From positions 124,001 to 188,000 of the forward strand of contig JAULBX010002224.1 in the NCBI GenBank assembly GCA_032358255.1: 64,000 bases of DNA. The letters are read 5' to 3'. Below, piece after piece: positions 12,145 to 24,600 of this stretch. Both the position numbers and the translations under genes were made by a program. The stretch's first letter is position 1. Every line of letters starts with the position of its first letter. This DNA comes from Heterotrichella gracilis (taxonomy: Eukaryota; Sar; Xanthophyceae; Tribonematales; Xanthonemataceae). Under the pieces are notes generated by a model. The model ran no database searches, had not been told where the DNA came from, and saw only the letters and a list, made by a program, of their open reading frames with translations.

Positions 12145-15100
12145 CTAAAAGCCCTGCACAAACATGTCCATGCGGTACTCTCTGAGAATCACCGCCACGC
12201 TGGTAGCGGGGATGGCGCCAAACTCTGTGAATATGACGCTCACAAACTCTGCCGGCATGGCGTCATACAGCAGGTTGAGAAGGCCTGCACAAGAGGGGGG
12301 GAAAGGAATCAGGGGGTGTGAGTGGCGTGGTGGCAGATTAATCAGGGCATGTGGTTTGCCATGGAAAGGGAATACCAAACCACTAGAGGCACCGACCAAC
12401 CCAGTCGGGTGGGTGGGGTGGGTGGCACATAGGTGCATGTAGCAGCATGGACAATGGGGGACCAAAACGATTGGAGGTGACGCGGAAGTAAGGGGGTAGG
12501 CACCAATTCAAGGGAGGGCGCCTAAGATAGTGTGTGTGGCATTAAGAAGTCAGGGACACATCATATGCGTGTGCCAGGTGCGATATATGCTGCCAACCTT
12601 CCACAACCAGCGCACAAGCTCAGCCGTACCCCGCGCTCGTCTCAAACCGCCACCAGTCATCCATACTTGCCTTCACAATATGCGGTGATTTGGCTCCAGG
12701 CATGCAGCCCAACCCGGTCCCAACACTCAACTTTAGGGTTCAAGCTTAGGGTGTAGGGTTTCAGCGTTTTACCCACCTAGCTGCGGGATGTCCTCCCAGC
12801 CCACCAGGCCCTTCACCGCCCCGTGGCCGGGAACCCTCGCCACCTCATTAGGGTCCCCCAGCTCGTTGGAGGTGATGCTGTCCAGCTGCACCCGCTCGTG
12901 GAACTTGTAGGTCTCGCAGCACACCATGACAGGTATGTGGCAGGCGGAGGCCAGCATGGCCACTGACGCTGAGCCCACGCGTGACACCACGGTGCCGTTG
13001 GACAGAACGGCGGAGGCACCCAGGAACACCTGTGGCGAGTGTGGTGGGGGGTGGGTGTGGGGTATAGAGCAGGCTGTGCAGAGTTTATTGCAAAACGACG
13101 GAGTATATGACATGGATGAAGGCAGCAGTAGCATGGCTTTTGGACGCCTATTGCAGTATCTTGACCACGTTGTTGATGCATCACACCCAAGGTTTTGCGG
13201 CCAGCACCAATGCACATGCATGTCCTCCACATCCCACTGACGTGTGTTGCCTCCACGATGTATGGCACTTCGGGATTTGTATCTCTGGCCCAATCCTCAC
13301 ACTCGCTTCCTCCACCCCTTCCTAACCCAACCCCCCAAACACCCACCTTGGTCACCTCCTTCATGATGTACGACACGGCGTTGATCTGCACAAACACGCA
13401 GCTGATGCCCTCCTGGAGCAGCCTGCGCAGCATGGTCCTGCCCTCGCACCCAGGCCGGGAGTCTGCCACCACCACCCGGAAGGATTTCTTCTCCTGAGGC
13501 AAGCAGGAGGAAGGGTGGGAGGGTCAGCAATCTCAGGGTGCCAGGCGTGACCGTGGCTCAAAGATGTACACAAATGATAGAGGGGTTTCAACATGACCAG
13601 AGGGTCCGGATCCGTCCCAAACGTCAGAAATTAATACAATTCCTCCTGGGACCAACGATCCAACGATCCCACGACGAGTGAGATAATCACAGGCCAGGTA
13701 GATGTCACTGCTGGTGCAGACTATGGAAGGCAGCGTGAGCGCCTGTCCAGCACCACTCCAACTCCACCATCACCCTGACACCCCCACCTCCCACTCGTCC
13801 CCACACACCCCGACCCCCACACCCACACCCTGACACCCCCACCACCCACCTTCTTGGCCTGCACCAGGGTGGAGAACACCACCGAGGAGAACGAGTAGGT
13901 CAGCACCACGTCGCCCTCCTCCACCTTGCTCACTGCGTTCTTGACCAGAACGCTGTCTGCAAACACAATCTTCTCCTGGATGTAGGTACCGATGCGCTCA
14001 CACAGCATGCGCTTGGCCTCTGCTTCCTCGGTGCTGGGGTCAAGCTTGGCAACCTGGGTGGGGGTGGGGGGGTGGGGGTGGTACAGATGCAGGAACTCAT
14101 GGTACATGCTTGGACGCACTCAGCGATTGACATTTCCAAGTAATCCTACCACCCTGAAAAATGGACTTCCCATTGACACAGACAGCGCCCGACACTCAAC
14201 CAGAATCTGGGATCGTGCTGCCACCTCTGACTCAGAAACCCTAACCCTTGCCCGACAACCCTTTGCCTGGCCTGGAACCCACTCCCTAGCCAAACCACTC
14301 CCCCACCCACCTGCAGCTTGATGAACTTGATTGCATTCCCCATGGACACCGACAGCGGCCGGCACTCCACCAGGAACTGGATGGCGCTGTTGAGCTGCAC
14401 CGTCAGGTCCCGCCCCATCACCTTGCCCTCGGGGGTGGAGTAGTCCTGGATGATCTGGCGGAAGGTATCCAGCATGGCCACGCAGCGCCCGTTGCCCCCG
14501 CTGATGGACCCGTCGGCAAACTTGAGGCCAAGCTGGAGCGTGGCGGGGTGCAGCGCGCCCACCTCCTCGCACCTGCGCACAGGGTGTAGAGCTTAGGGCT
14601 AGGACATGGGTGTCCATGGCGCTGGCACTTGGCAGCGGTCCGTAAGAAATCAGGGGTGCATGCGCTTGTTCAATAGCAGGCATAGATGTCTACTCTTGGT
14701 CGTCACCCTCGCACCTGCGCTGGGCCTGGTGCACGTCCCTATCTACTATATAACAGTTATAGGTAATAGGTTTTAGAGTTTAGGGTTGTTTCCGGCGGAA
14801 ACTTTCCGCACCTGCGCTGCGCCTGGTGCACGTCCATGCGCCTGAACTGTGGCAGGTGCGCAAACATCTCGGTGGTCTTGGCCTGCACGGGGAGGGGGAG
14901 GTAAATTAGTGAGCTACATGCATTCAGCCAGAATACCACTCAGTCTTGCACATGCGGTGCCAAGTAGTTTGATGCTCGCACGTTTGCAAAATACCAATTG
15001 GTTGATATTGCGCGATCTGACGTCCTGCTGGGGAGGTGACAAATGCCTCACACATGGCGTGGTTTGCATGCTCATAGCCATGCACCACCATGGGGGCTGC

Positions 15101-17590
15101 AAATGCCCATGCACCTCCACCATGCAGGTTGCTCATTCCTATGTACATACCACTGCGATCCACAGGGGATGCCCATGCCCGTACACATCCCCCATCCCCC
15201 ACCTGCCCCACCAGTATCCTCCCAACCACACCCAGGCCATTGCATCCACCCCCCACCTGCTGAGCTGCGCTCCCCCTGCCCCTCCCCCCTGGCGCCGGCC
15301 CCCTGGCCTGCCCCTTCTGTGCCCCCCCAGCCGCCTGCGCACCCCCTGCGCCGCCTTGCTTGGGTGACGTCGCGGGGATGCCGCTCCCCTGCTTCTCAAC
15401 TACCGGCTCGCTCCTCCCGCCTTCCTGGCCAGACTGCAACGGCAGGGGGAACGGGGGGGTGAGTAGCAGGTATGTGGCGTGGCGCCTGTGATTGCATTGT
15501 GGTTGGGGGGGGTTGGCTGGCTGCTCAAGTGTACGGGAGGCATGCGCCAGGTGCAGCAGGAGTATGTATGCATGCACTGCGGAATCCAAATTAATCCAAA
15601 AATGGTGCAAGCAAGGACCAGGACAGCGGTGGGTGCCACATGCTTGTGCAAGGCTGATTATATCTGGCTGCGCTGCTGGATGCTAAGTAACATTATCAAG
15701 GATGATAGGGACCCGGCCCACCTTTTCCGCCTTGGCTGCCTCCTTCTCCGCCCGCTGCTTCTCCTGCAGAGCCCTGCGCTCAGCCCTGGTGGTGGCCTTC
15801 TTATCACCCTTGGCTTCCTCCCCTTTGCCCCCGCCGGGCGCCTCCCCCTTGGCCCCCTTGGACTCCATTTTTTGCCCCTTGGCCTCCCCTTTCGGAGAGG
15901 CAACAGAGGCAGCAGCGGTTGACCTGGCGGGGGATGCGGTTGCCACACTCGTGGAGAGGGTAATAGAGGACGACTCAGCTCCCCCCACCTTGCAACAGAA
16001 ATGGTGTTCATTACTACAACCCTAAATTAGGGTTTACTAGGGCAGTTTTCAGAACCCTAGAGAGGGGGAAGGTGGCCTGAGAACCCGAATGGAAGTAACT
16101 ACCGTACAACCATCGATGCAGCCATTTGCACAGGAATAGCCCAACCATTCCACGTACGCTGTATCCATGTGTGTGTCTGCAATAAGCAAAAAAAGGCAAT
16201 ATCAGTACCCACCTTGGCCTCGCGGCTGAATCCCGAGCCAGCGGGGGCGCCACTGGTGACCAGGCCGTGCGCGGGCGACACTGGCGGTACCGAGGACGCG
16301 GCGCCTTCTGACTGGATGCTGCTGGAGGGCTCTGTGCCCTCGCTCTCTGCGGTAGGGGGTGGGGAAGGGGTGGGGCGGGAGTGGGTTTAACACAGCTACA
16401 AGCCTTCCGGCAGCACAGATGAGCAGCCTTGCGCCCTTGCACAATCTGCCGCCACCCAGATTTGTATTGGCGCGACTGACAAACTCGAAATACTTGTGCA
16501 TTCAAGGTTCTAGTGACAAGGGAAACCCTAAACAGCAGCAGGGAAACCTGTAGGGTTGAGATCAGGCAGCTCGAGCTGATTGATTGCTGCTGGTTTGCAA
16601 GGTCCCTGTGCAAGAGGTTGCAAGGTTGACACTACTCCCTGGCACATGGTTTAAGGAAGGGTTTGGTATTGCACCAGCACGCACCTGTCACTATCGGCCT
16701 GAGCGTGATGGCCGGGGCAGCGGCTGCAGCAATAGTATTGGTGCTGGGGTCGCTCAAGGTGTCAAAAGTTGCCGGGGCGCTAATGTGACTACAGGTAGTG
16801 GGGAAAGGGTCATGGATTGAAGTGGCTAGCGTAGAACTGTATGGTGGACGCACGGCTGAGCAGTTGCCTAGAACATGGTTGCGTGTGGTTGCACAGCAAT
16901 GCACCTATCAGCTGCGCACCTGACGAGTGACGTCTGATACACTTGCTCTGACTGCTGCAACGCAAACCAGAGGGAGGTGAGCCAGCGACAAGGCACCAGT
17001 TGTGCTGCACCATATACCACAATGCAAGTACCAGTGCAAGGCAAAGTGTGAGGCAGCTGGGGTGCATAGCGAACGCAGGTGTGCACGAGTGGGGTTACCA
17101 GGGAGGCCACGCTTTCCGGCAGGGAGTTTGCGCTCCGTATCGACTGGCCTTCGTCGATAGGAGAGGACACCTCGAGCTGCCTGCCCTTGGCGATGGGAGA
17201 CTCGGTCTGCAGAGGCATACACGAGGTTCAACGTCGTGACGGCTGCTGCTAGCTCCAAAGCGGACAAGCAATATCGGGTCGTTGATATCGCAACCTTGAA
17301 CAGACAGGCCCGAAGGTGCTGAGTAACTGCTTGTGCAGAGCCATGCAAAACCTGGTACCAACTTCATGCCATGCACGGCGTGGCTTGTGTGGCGTGCATA
17401 CCTGAAAAGACGGGGGGATCATAACAGGACTGGGAGACCCCACCCCTGGGTGGTTCCCCAGGTCCGAGTTGGAGGCGAGGAGGTGTGGAGGCGACGGCGA
17501 GGACGCCACACCCTCGACGTGGAATCCCACGATCTTCTTCACAGGCTCTATGCCAGACTCGTTCCGAGCAACCCTCCGCGAGTTGTCCAT
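12145..17590 (-). CDS. Translation initiation factor eIF2B subunit delta
   Basis: A regulatory subunit of the decameric guanine nucleotide exchange factor for eIF2. Thirteen exons: 17590-17402, 17206-17099, 16954-16920, 16788-16685, 16346-16213, 15988-15722, 15433-15257, 14882-14812, 14572-14311, 14053-13850, 13493-13347, 13029-12777 and 12284-12145, giving 696 residues. The first residues (MDNSRRV, SPVMIPPSF) resemble plant delta subunits. Residues 190-340 form a Lys/Ala/Gly-rich, low-complexity arm including RAERRALQEKQRAEKEAAKAEK-type charge. The C-terminal 350 residues hold the Rossmann-like eIF2B alpha/beta/delta fold: SGGNGRCVAMLDTFRQ, ECRPLSVSMGNAIKF, FRVVVADSRPGCEGR, VFLGASAVLSNGTVVSRVGS and IPATSVAVILREYR. 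The stop is TAG at 12147-12145, and the last seven residues come from a locally repeated sequence. The 35-nt exon 3 is the least certain joint. Confidence 0.92.
14152..14380. repeat. Copy of an exon 9 block in eIF2B-delta intron 9
   Basis: Bases about 14160-14206 are a diverged copy of 14338-14382, coding for FLVECRPLSVSMGNA-type sequence. Donor-proximal AAACCCTAACCC lies between them at about 14229. The copy is intronic. Confidence 0.7.
14712..14836. repeat. Copy of the exon 8 donor edge in eIF2B-delta intron 8
   Basis: The block ACCTGCGCTGGGCCTGGTGC at about 14713 repeats the true exon 8 end at about 14810. The spacer contains TTTTAGAGTTTAGGGTT. Confidence 0.75.
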
Positions 17591-18020
17591 GGTGCAGCGA
17601 TAAGCAGCAGATAACGGAGGTGGTTTAGCCCTGGTACAACTGGTCGCTAGGCAAGTCTACGCAAAGCGCAGTGAATCGCTGTGACACCAAGCCACTATAT
17701 GCATGCATACGCTGGCTGCCAGATGTCTGGCTAGTAATTCAGGGAACACGAGTTGCAGAACGCTGCCAAGTTAATAGTGTGTGCAGCAGCGTCTTGACTG
17801 AAGCACATATGTATGGAATGGAACAATGATTGAAATGTGGGTGAATATTGCAAAATAACACAGTTTAATCAATTAAAATGTCATTTTCCTCGAAAACGGA
17901 AAAGAGGGACATTTCCGCAGCCTCCTCCTTCCTTGCGGTATTCACTTTTATGGGTCGCCGCCAGGATGCCCATCCCTCTTTTACGTCTCCATTACGGTGT
18001 GGGCAACGGGGTGAGACACC
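17591..18020. promoter_or_regulatory. Divergent promoter of eIF2B-delta and uL11
   Basis: This 430-bp spacer between outward-facing starts serves two translation genes. A short purine-poor/pyrimidine tract (CCTCCTCCTTCC, about 17921) lies 100 bp before the uL11 ATG. No TATA box is evident. Confidence 0.5.
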
Positions 18021-19477
18021 ATGCCGCCAAAGTTCGACCCCGCCACTCTTATAGAGGTGTACGTGCGCGCCACCGGTGGAGAGGTGGGCGCCGCATCCTC
18101 CTTGGCCCCCAAGATCGGGCCCCTGGGTCTGTCGCCCAAGAAGATTGGTGAGGACATCGCCAAGGAGACAGCCAAGGAGTGGAAGGGTTTGAGGGTGACG
18201 GTGAAGCTGAGCGTGCAGAACAGGCAGGCCAAGGTTTCGGTCGTCCCATCCGCAGCAGCGCTGGTCATCAAGGCGCTCAAGGAGCCCCCCCGTGACAGGA
18301 AGAAGGCGAGTCCATGCATATGTGTGCACATGTATGTGGGCTCCGGGCAGCGAAGGGCACAGCTTGAGGGGCGCAATATGCTGTATTACGCAGCCGTTAT
18401 GCAGTATGGGAGGCGGTGTGGTTGGTGGCCATGCATGGCACCCAGTGGCCCACTTTCCAGGGTCCAGGATGCAAGCAAGTGCTTCCTTTGATACACCAAG
18501 TCCTGTGCACATGAGGCACTTATTGCGTATGTGGACCCTTGTCAACACTATTCTGCTGGGCTGGGTGTGCCTTAAAACTGTGTTCAGGGTACAACATGGC
18601 CCCCACACACACATTACAATTACCTGGTTTCTACCCATATTGCAGGAGAAGCACATCAAGCACAGCGGCAACCTGTCGCTGGACGATGTCATCGAGATTG
18701 CACGGATCATGAGGGACAGGAGTTGCGCCAGGGAGCTGAAGGGGACCGTCAAGGAGATTCTGGGCACATGCGTGTCAGTGGGCTGCCAAGTAGAGCACGA
18801 GGACCCACGCGAAATCCAAAGCAAGGTACAGATATCTTGACGAGGGTTTTCTTATGGCATTGTGGAGTGGCACTAGAGCAGTGAAGACTTGACCCGCTGT
18901 GGGGCAGGTGCATCTTTACTGGACCATAAGTTTGCATTGCACTTGTCGGCTGGGGCAGATTCTCTTGATTGGAACATGACCTTGCATTGCACAGGGCGCA
19001 GCATTGTGTGACTGCATCTATCTCAGGCTTTGGAGTTAACGTACTCAAGAACGAGCAGAGGATATTACCGTACCTCACGCAGATTAGCGTAACATGTGAG
19101 GGGTTTGCAGTTGCTCTAGCTGCATATGTCAGTGTGAGCTGTATGGTCCCTAGTGACGCCACCTGTGTTGGTACCAACTGAAACCGTACTGGGTGATGGT
19201 GGTGGGTTTGGGTGAACCTTGTGGCTTGCACTTGTGTAACTCTTTCCTTCTAATTGGTCGGTACTTGCCCCAGTGGGCGGTTCTGGCGCTCCAGTGGTTT
19301 GTACCGGTTGCCTCGTTGCATGTACAGGCCGGGACCCCGCGTGTCAAGGGACGTGTCAGTTTGGATTTTCTCCCCAGCACCTCACTCCCGTGCACCCTTT
19401 AACGGGTTGTGGACACTGACGCCTCCTGTGTTTCCCTGCAGCTCGATGAGGGTGAGCTGGAGGTCCCTGAGGAATAG
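18021..19477 (+). CDS. RPL12: 60S ribosomal protein uL11 (L12)
   Basis: A cytosolic large-subunit protein at the base of the P-stalk, near the GTPase-associated centre. Exons 18021-18305, 18646-18825 and 19442-19477 give 166 residues, the normal family length. It begins [20 protein letters not shown] and contains [53 protein letters not shown] and the acidic end [11 protein letters not shown]. Intron 1 must use a GC donor (AAG|GCGAGT) to keep the conserved [13 protein letters not shown] junction. The last exon encodes only 11 residues plus the stop. The start has a clean ACACC ATG G-less context, and no upstream in-frame ATG is seen. Confidence 0.97.
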
Positions 19478-19481
19478 AACA

Positions 19482-19605
19482 CGCGCAGCAGGAGGCGCGG
19501 AGGCGTGCTGGGGTCCAGCCTGAGGCATAGATACATGCAGCAGGGGGGGTCGCGGCGTGCTGACGTGCGGCAGGAGGCACTGTGGTGTGCTGACGCGCGG
19601 CCACA
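19482..19605. repeat. Degenerate GC-rich tandem repeat
   Basis: Three to four irregular units of 30-50 bp share the core GCAGCAGGAGGC followed by GGYGTGCTGACG. They lie just after the uL11 stop, probably in its 3' UTR. Confidence 0.5.
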
Positions 19606-19613
19606 GGCTGTTC

Positions 19614-19618
19614 TGTAA
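19614..19618 (+). promoter_or_regulatory. Candidate polyadenylation signal TGTAA for uL11
   Basis: TGTAA is the usual chlorophyte poly(A) signal. This one lies 137 bases after the uL11 stop. The pentamer is short, so the call rests on position. Confidence 0.4.
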
Positions 19619-21656
19619 CACATCATTCCATAGCGGGGTTGACGCTTCAGCTGCAGTTTGGCCAGCGTGCATGGCACGACTGCTGAGGTCCTTTGGGGAG
19701 TAAACCCATCACTTGCATATGCTGCAGCGTGCAAGGCCCTGTGGGCTCCCGTGGCTTCCCAGGGTCGTGCACTGGCCCTGTGGCTTGCAATTGCATCCGC
19801 AGCTGTTGGCCTGTGCAGGGCAGGCAGCCTGTGCATTGGTCATGGTATGACACAGTGCATGCAGTGACCAGCGGATGTGGGTGCCGGGTGACTGCAGGTG
19901 CGGCCCCTCGTACCAGGGGTACTGCATGCTTGCATGGCCGGGTACTGTATTTTGGAATAGTACGGCACCCTGAGGATGGGGTACGGCAGCACACACCAGC
20001 CCCTGGGGCGGTTGTGGCGTTTGCAGCTAACAGTACAAGTGGCCTTGCCAAACGCCTTTTGCACCTTGCCCATTACAGGGACTGCTCACTTCAGGGCTTG
20101 TACATCCCTGTACACAAGTTGCCATGCAAGTGATACCAGGCTGAGAGGAATGTTGTCGTCAAGCGCCGCACTTAGCCCTTTTGCGTTCGTTGCAAGCTGG
20201 CATTCGCCAACGCCACTCGCCATCAGCAAGTTGTTCTGTTGTGAGCCTTCCTTTGTCACCGCTTGGCAATGCTCACATGCTAGCTAGTAATACCCAACCG
20301 CTCTGTCCACCATCAGTGAGTACACAGATACACCTCCTTGCTTTGAGTCGTCAGCAGTGTGGGGTTTGCAGGAGCCAAATTGGGCACAACACCACCGTTC
20401 AGTGCAGCTGGGCCATCTGGATATCTCTAGAGGCATGTTGACCCAACAAAGGTACTGGGTTGTCGCCATTGCTCCTCATGTACCATGTCAGGTACAGAAT
20501 ATCAGGTGGGCGTGTCCTCTTTCCACTTTTCGGCCTGTGGGTGTGCTTCCTCCCATGCTACTGTCCTAACATGCCAACCAATAGTACTAGCTTCCTAGTT
20601 CTGGAAGGTCCTGGGAACTCAAAGTTGATGATATGCCGGCTTGTCTTTGACTGGTCGCACATCCAGTGGAACCTACACAGGGGAAATTTCTGCCTGAACT
20701 TCGACACACTGCTGCATGCATGTGCAGCCCAACACAGACCGGCCACGACACAACCACCGCTGAACGGACAATGTAACGCCCGTTCAGCTCCTCACAATTA
20801 CCACTCTATGCAGGTCACGTTGTGTACCTTTGAGTAAGGTGTTGCCCCTCTATGATAGATTGTTTCCCCTTTTGAAATTCCAGTAGTCACGGGTATGAAG
20901 GCCAAGATATCGTAGATATACGATAGGAAAGCGTAGTATAGGACACACCGTCAGTACTTTGACCATGTTTCGAGACACGAGCCAGGCGTCTGTGTCAATC
21001 TGCTCTTGTAGTACTGTTTGTTTATTGCCAGTCCAATAGCCCATTTCATTACTCTTGTGCATGCATGCACATGACCAACACATTGGGGCCTTAGCTTCTG
21101 TCATGAGAAGCGCCGACCATCAGGTCAATTGGAGATGCAATAGCATATTTTATCTTGTGAAACTTCGGTGATTTTGTCCTGGCCGGTAGGCCTTGTCAGT
21201 GAATTGTTTGTTCTCCACGGTTCTGCACCGCGGCATGTCATGGGTGCAGCAGTTCAGGCCTTAGTTTGAACGACCGCAAGAGCTGTGCGTGTTTAGAGCG
21301 AGATGTACTGTTATTACTAGAACCGTTTAGTTGATCTATGTCACTACCTTGTAGCTGTTAGGCTATTTTGTAACTAGGTCGGGGTGTGGTGCGCGCGGAC
21401 AGAAACCCCTTTGCGAATCCTGGCATATTACTGGGCAGCACGTTGATGGCAAGCAGTGACTGGGGTTTGATATGGTCAGAGACAGCAAACCAAGTGCCTT
21501 GGCCTTTGCCCACCTCGTGTTGTTCGGAATCTTCCTCCATGGTACGTGTGTGCGGTGTTAAGTAAGCGGCATGCCACGCACCCTCACAACACCTTTGACA
21601 CATGTCGTGGCTGTGCGGCGTATTTGTGCAGCGTCACACCACAAGTACACGGCACC

Positions 21657-24600
21657 ATGCAGACTCTTCCTCAACTTCAATGCATTGTTGCATTTACTGG
21701 CGTCCTTGCACTGGCACTATCCCTCCACCCCTTATACCAAACGCATGCAACCACCACAGTTGTTCCTTTCCATGCAGTCGACTCAAAGCAGCTGTCCGAG
21801 TGGCGAGTCGGCCGTGCCACAGTATACGGAGGCTGGTTCGATCACAAAGACCCAGATCTTCCCTCTTATGGCACGTTAGAGGTAAGTTCACCTCACCCTG
21901 TCTCAAGCTACACCATGGCACATCCTTTTTTCTCCACATGCAATAGCTAGTTATGTGTCCACACGCAATAGCTAGCCACTTGGTACTGTTGGCTGCCATG
22001 AATAAGCCAGATTTTTTATGTCAACACCGACATCTACTGAATTACCCCAAACCCAGTGCTAGTTAGCCACCAGTAAGTGCTGTTGGCTGCCATGCAGGGA
22101 AGCTGCGGATACGGAATCATCCCTCGGTACACATATCCTAACTGGAATGTGGCTGCTCTGTCCACCGCCAACAAATTCTTCCTGCAAGGCCCTCGTGAAG
22201 GGTGTGGAGAATGCTTCAAGGTGGTGTGTGCAGACACGCGCAAGGTGACGTCCTGCACAACTCCAAGCACCATACCCCCACACGATACCAACCCAATTGG
22301 ACGCACTTGACTGCTCCACACACTGTATCATGATATCAATATGGCCGTACTGCTTCCTCCGTGCTTGAGCCATATAACCCTGCTCCGTTCTCATGCCAAT
22401 GCTGCATGTGTAAACCCTAACCCGAAACCCTCCATAATTTTACGTGCAGGGCACTTGCGATGGACCTGAGGACAGCCTGACAGTGCAGATCACAGACAAG
22501 TGCCCAGAATGTGAGGCGGACCACCTGGACTTCCCCTGGCGGGCCATGGAGCGCATCCACAACCCAAACCCTATTGGGGACCTCACCATCAACTACACAC
22601 GGGTCAGCTGCAGCCCACCCGCTGGCCTCACCGTCTATGTTGACCAATGGGTGGGGGGCGGCGGTTGGATGCGCGTGTTTATCTTGGTAAGTGCAAAAGC
22701 ACAAGATATATAATTATGAGCTTGGATGTTTTGACCAGTTTTGTAGTTCCATAGCGCGCCATTGCTGGGCAGTCCCTGCAAACGCGGCGTAGGGTTTGGG
22801 GTTTGAACTGGAATCCTGTTCCTCAGCTCGTTCACCCGCATAGCACAGACCCTGCCTATGCTTTTACCTTGATGAGCATCCATTTGCTTGCGAGTTACCA
22901 TGCCTGGTAGTTTGCAGGTTCCTTGCTGTAGGAGGACACATGAGTGGCGCCACTGCCTGTGTTGCTTGCAGGATGTGGGTGGATTTGGGGGGGTGACGCA
23001 GGTCCTTGTCAAGGGGAAGACAGACGCCACCTGGCGGCCCATGGATGCCACATGGGGTGCAGCATGGCAACTAGGGGTTTCGCCAATGGTGCCAATCAGC
23101 TTTCGTGTGGTGGGCGAGGATGGCCAGGTGGTGAGTGGTGCAGTCCATGTTGCATGGATGATCCGCGGAATTCGATTTCTTTTGACGCACATCAACAAGT
23201 AAAGAAGCAACATTGAGTAGACTAAATTTGACATGAGTGTGCCGAAACTGGTGGGAAGGCTTGACCATGTTCCTTGCAGTATTGCGATGGCCATGTGCCT
23301 ATTGAGGCTCAACAATGCCCCGCAAGCAAACACCTCAATGACCTATCTCACACGCACAAGCACATGTACTTGCAAATGGCACTACCCATCACATGTTCAC
23401 ATGCACGCATGCCAAGGTGTCCTGTGCATCTATTGTGTACGTCATGGGCCCTGGATGCAGGGTATGGTGCTGAACCCTAAAACGGTTCTCTGTGTGCAGG
23501 TTGATGCGCTGAACCTGGTGACAGAGAATGGGCGGAAAGGCAAATACAATACAGACGATAACTTCAAAGTAGTCAAGGTAGGTGCATGCAGCCTATCATG
23601 GATGCATGTGCAACGAAACAACCTAACTTACTATTTTAAGCTGATTTGTTATCTTCCCGATCGGCCATACTGCCTTTCATGCCCTTGGTGCAGCACCTTC
23701 CTGGTGTGGAGTTTGTGCACTGATGGTGGCCAGGCTTTGCCTTGCCCTGTGCTGCTGAGTGTCACAAGAAACAGGGAACAGAATATGGCCAGCCAATGCA
23801 ATGCCTGGATGCTACAAGTGCGGGGGACATGGCCACGCATGATCTTATCATTGATCATTAATCGATAGGGTCGCGCAATAATCAAAATATATACGCTTGT
23901 ATACCAGAATGTACGGTATATACCAGTATATACTAGTATTGGCAAAACCATATGCGCATTTGCACAACCCTATTAATCGATGATCATTGATTGATGATCG
24001 TTCATGTGATTATTGTTCAGCCAGCATGCAGACTCATGCTTGGGTATTGCCACGCTTGTAGGACAGCACCTCCGGCCTGAACACGCATGATCTGATCATT
24101 CATCATTCATGTGATCATTGATCATCGAGCATGCAGACTCACGATCATGCTTGGGTATTGCCATGCTTGTAGGACAGCACCTACGGCCTAAACGCCAGTG
24201 CCAAGCCACCTCCCAAACGCCGGCTGTCCCCCCCACTCCTTGTGCCAGTTGTGTCCCCTGTCAACAGCCCCCCGATTGACGCAGGTGGGTGCACGTTCAG
24301 TTCCTGCAGTAACTGTTTGAAGTGCTCTGATACCAGCAGACTTGCGTACCATTTGTGTCTCTGTAATTTTTACACCCTCGGTAAGGGTTTAAGGACCAGG
24401 GTTTAGGCTGTTGGGAGAGCAACCTGTCTGACGCCTTATCCTACGTATGCTGCAGGCAGGCAATTTGCCCCACAACCACCCCGCAAACGATCACCACCAA
24501 AATCCAAGAAATCACCGCCACCTAAGGGGTCCCCACCACCACCCAAATTGTCCCCTTCGCCACCCAAGCGATCCCCGCCACCACCAAAAATTTCCCCACC

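Larger units (their letters stand above)
19478..21656. other. Spacer between uL11 and the double expansin
   Basis: About 2.2 kb with no convincing gene. The uL11 3' UTR probably occupies the left end. Open frames here show no family motifs or splice-linked continuation. The right end should carry the expansin promoter. Confidence 0.5.

Noticed and set aside
19693-20133. Cys-rich 146-residue open frame after uL11
   Set aside because: No recognisable domain and no upstream promoter or splice evidence. Composition fits chance in GC-rich spacer.
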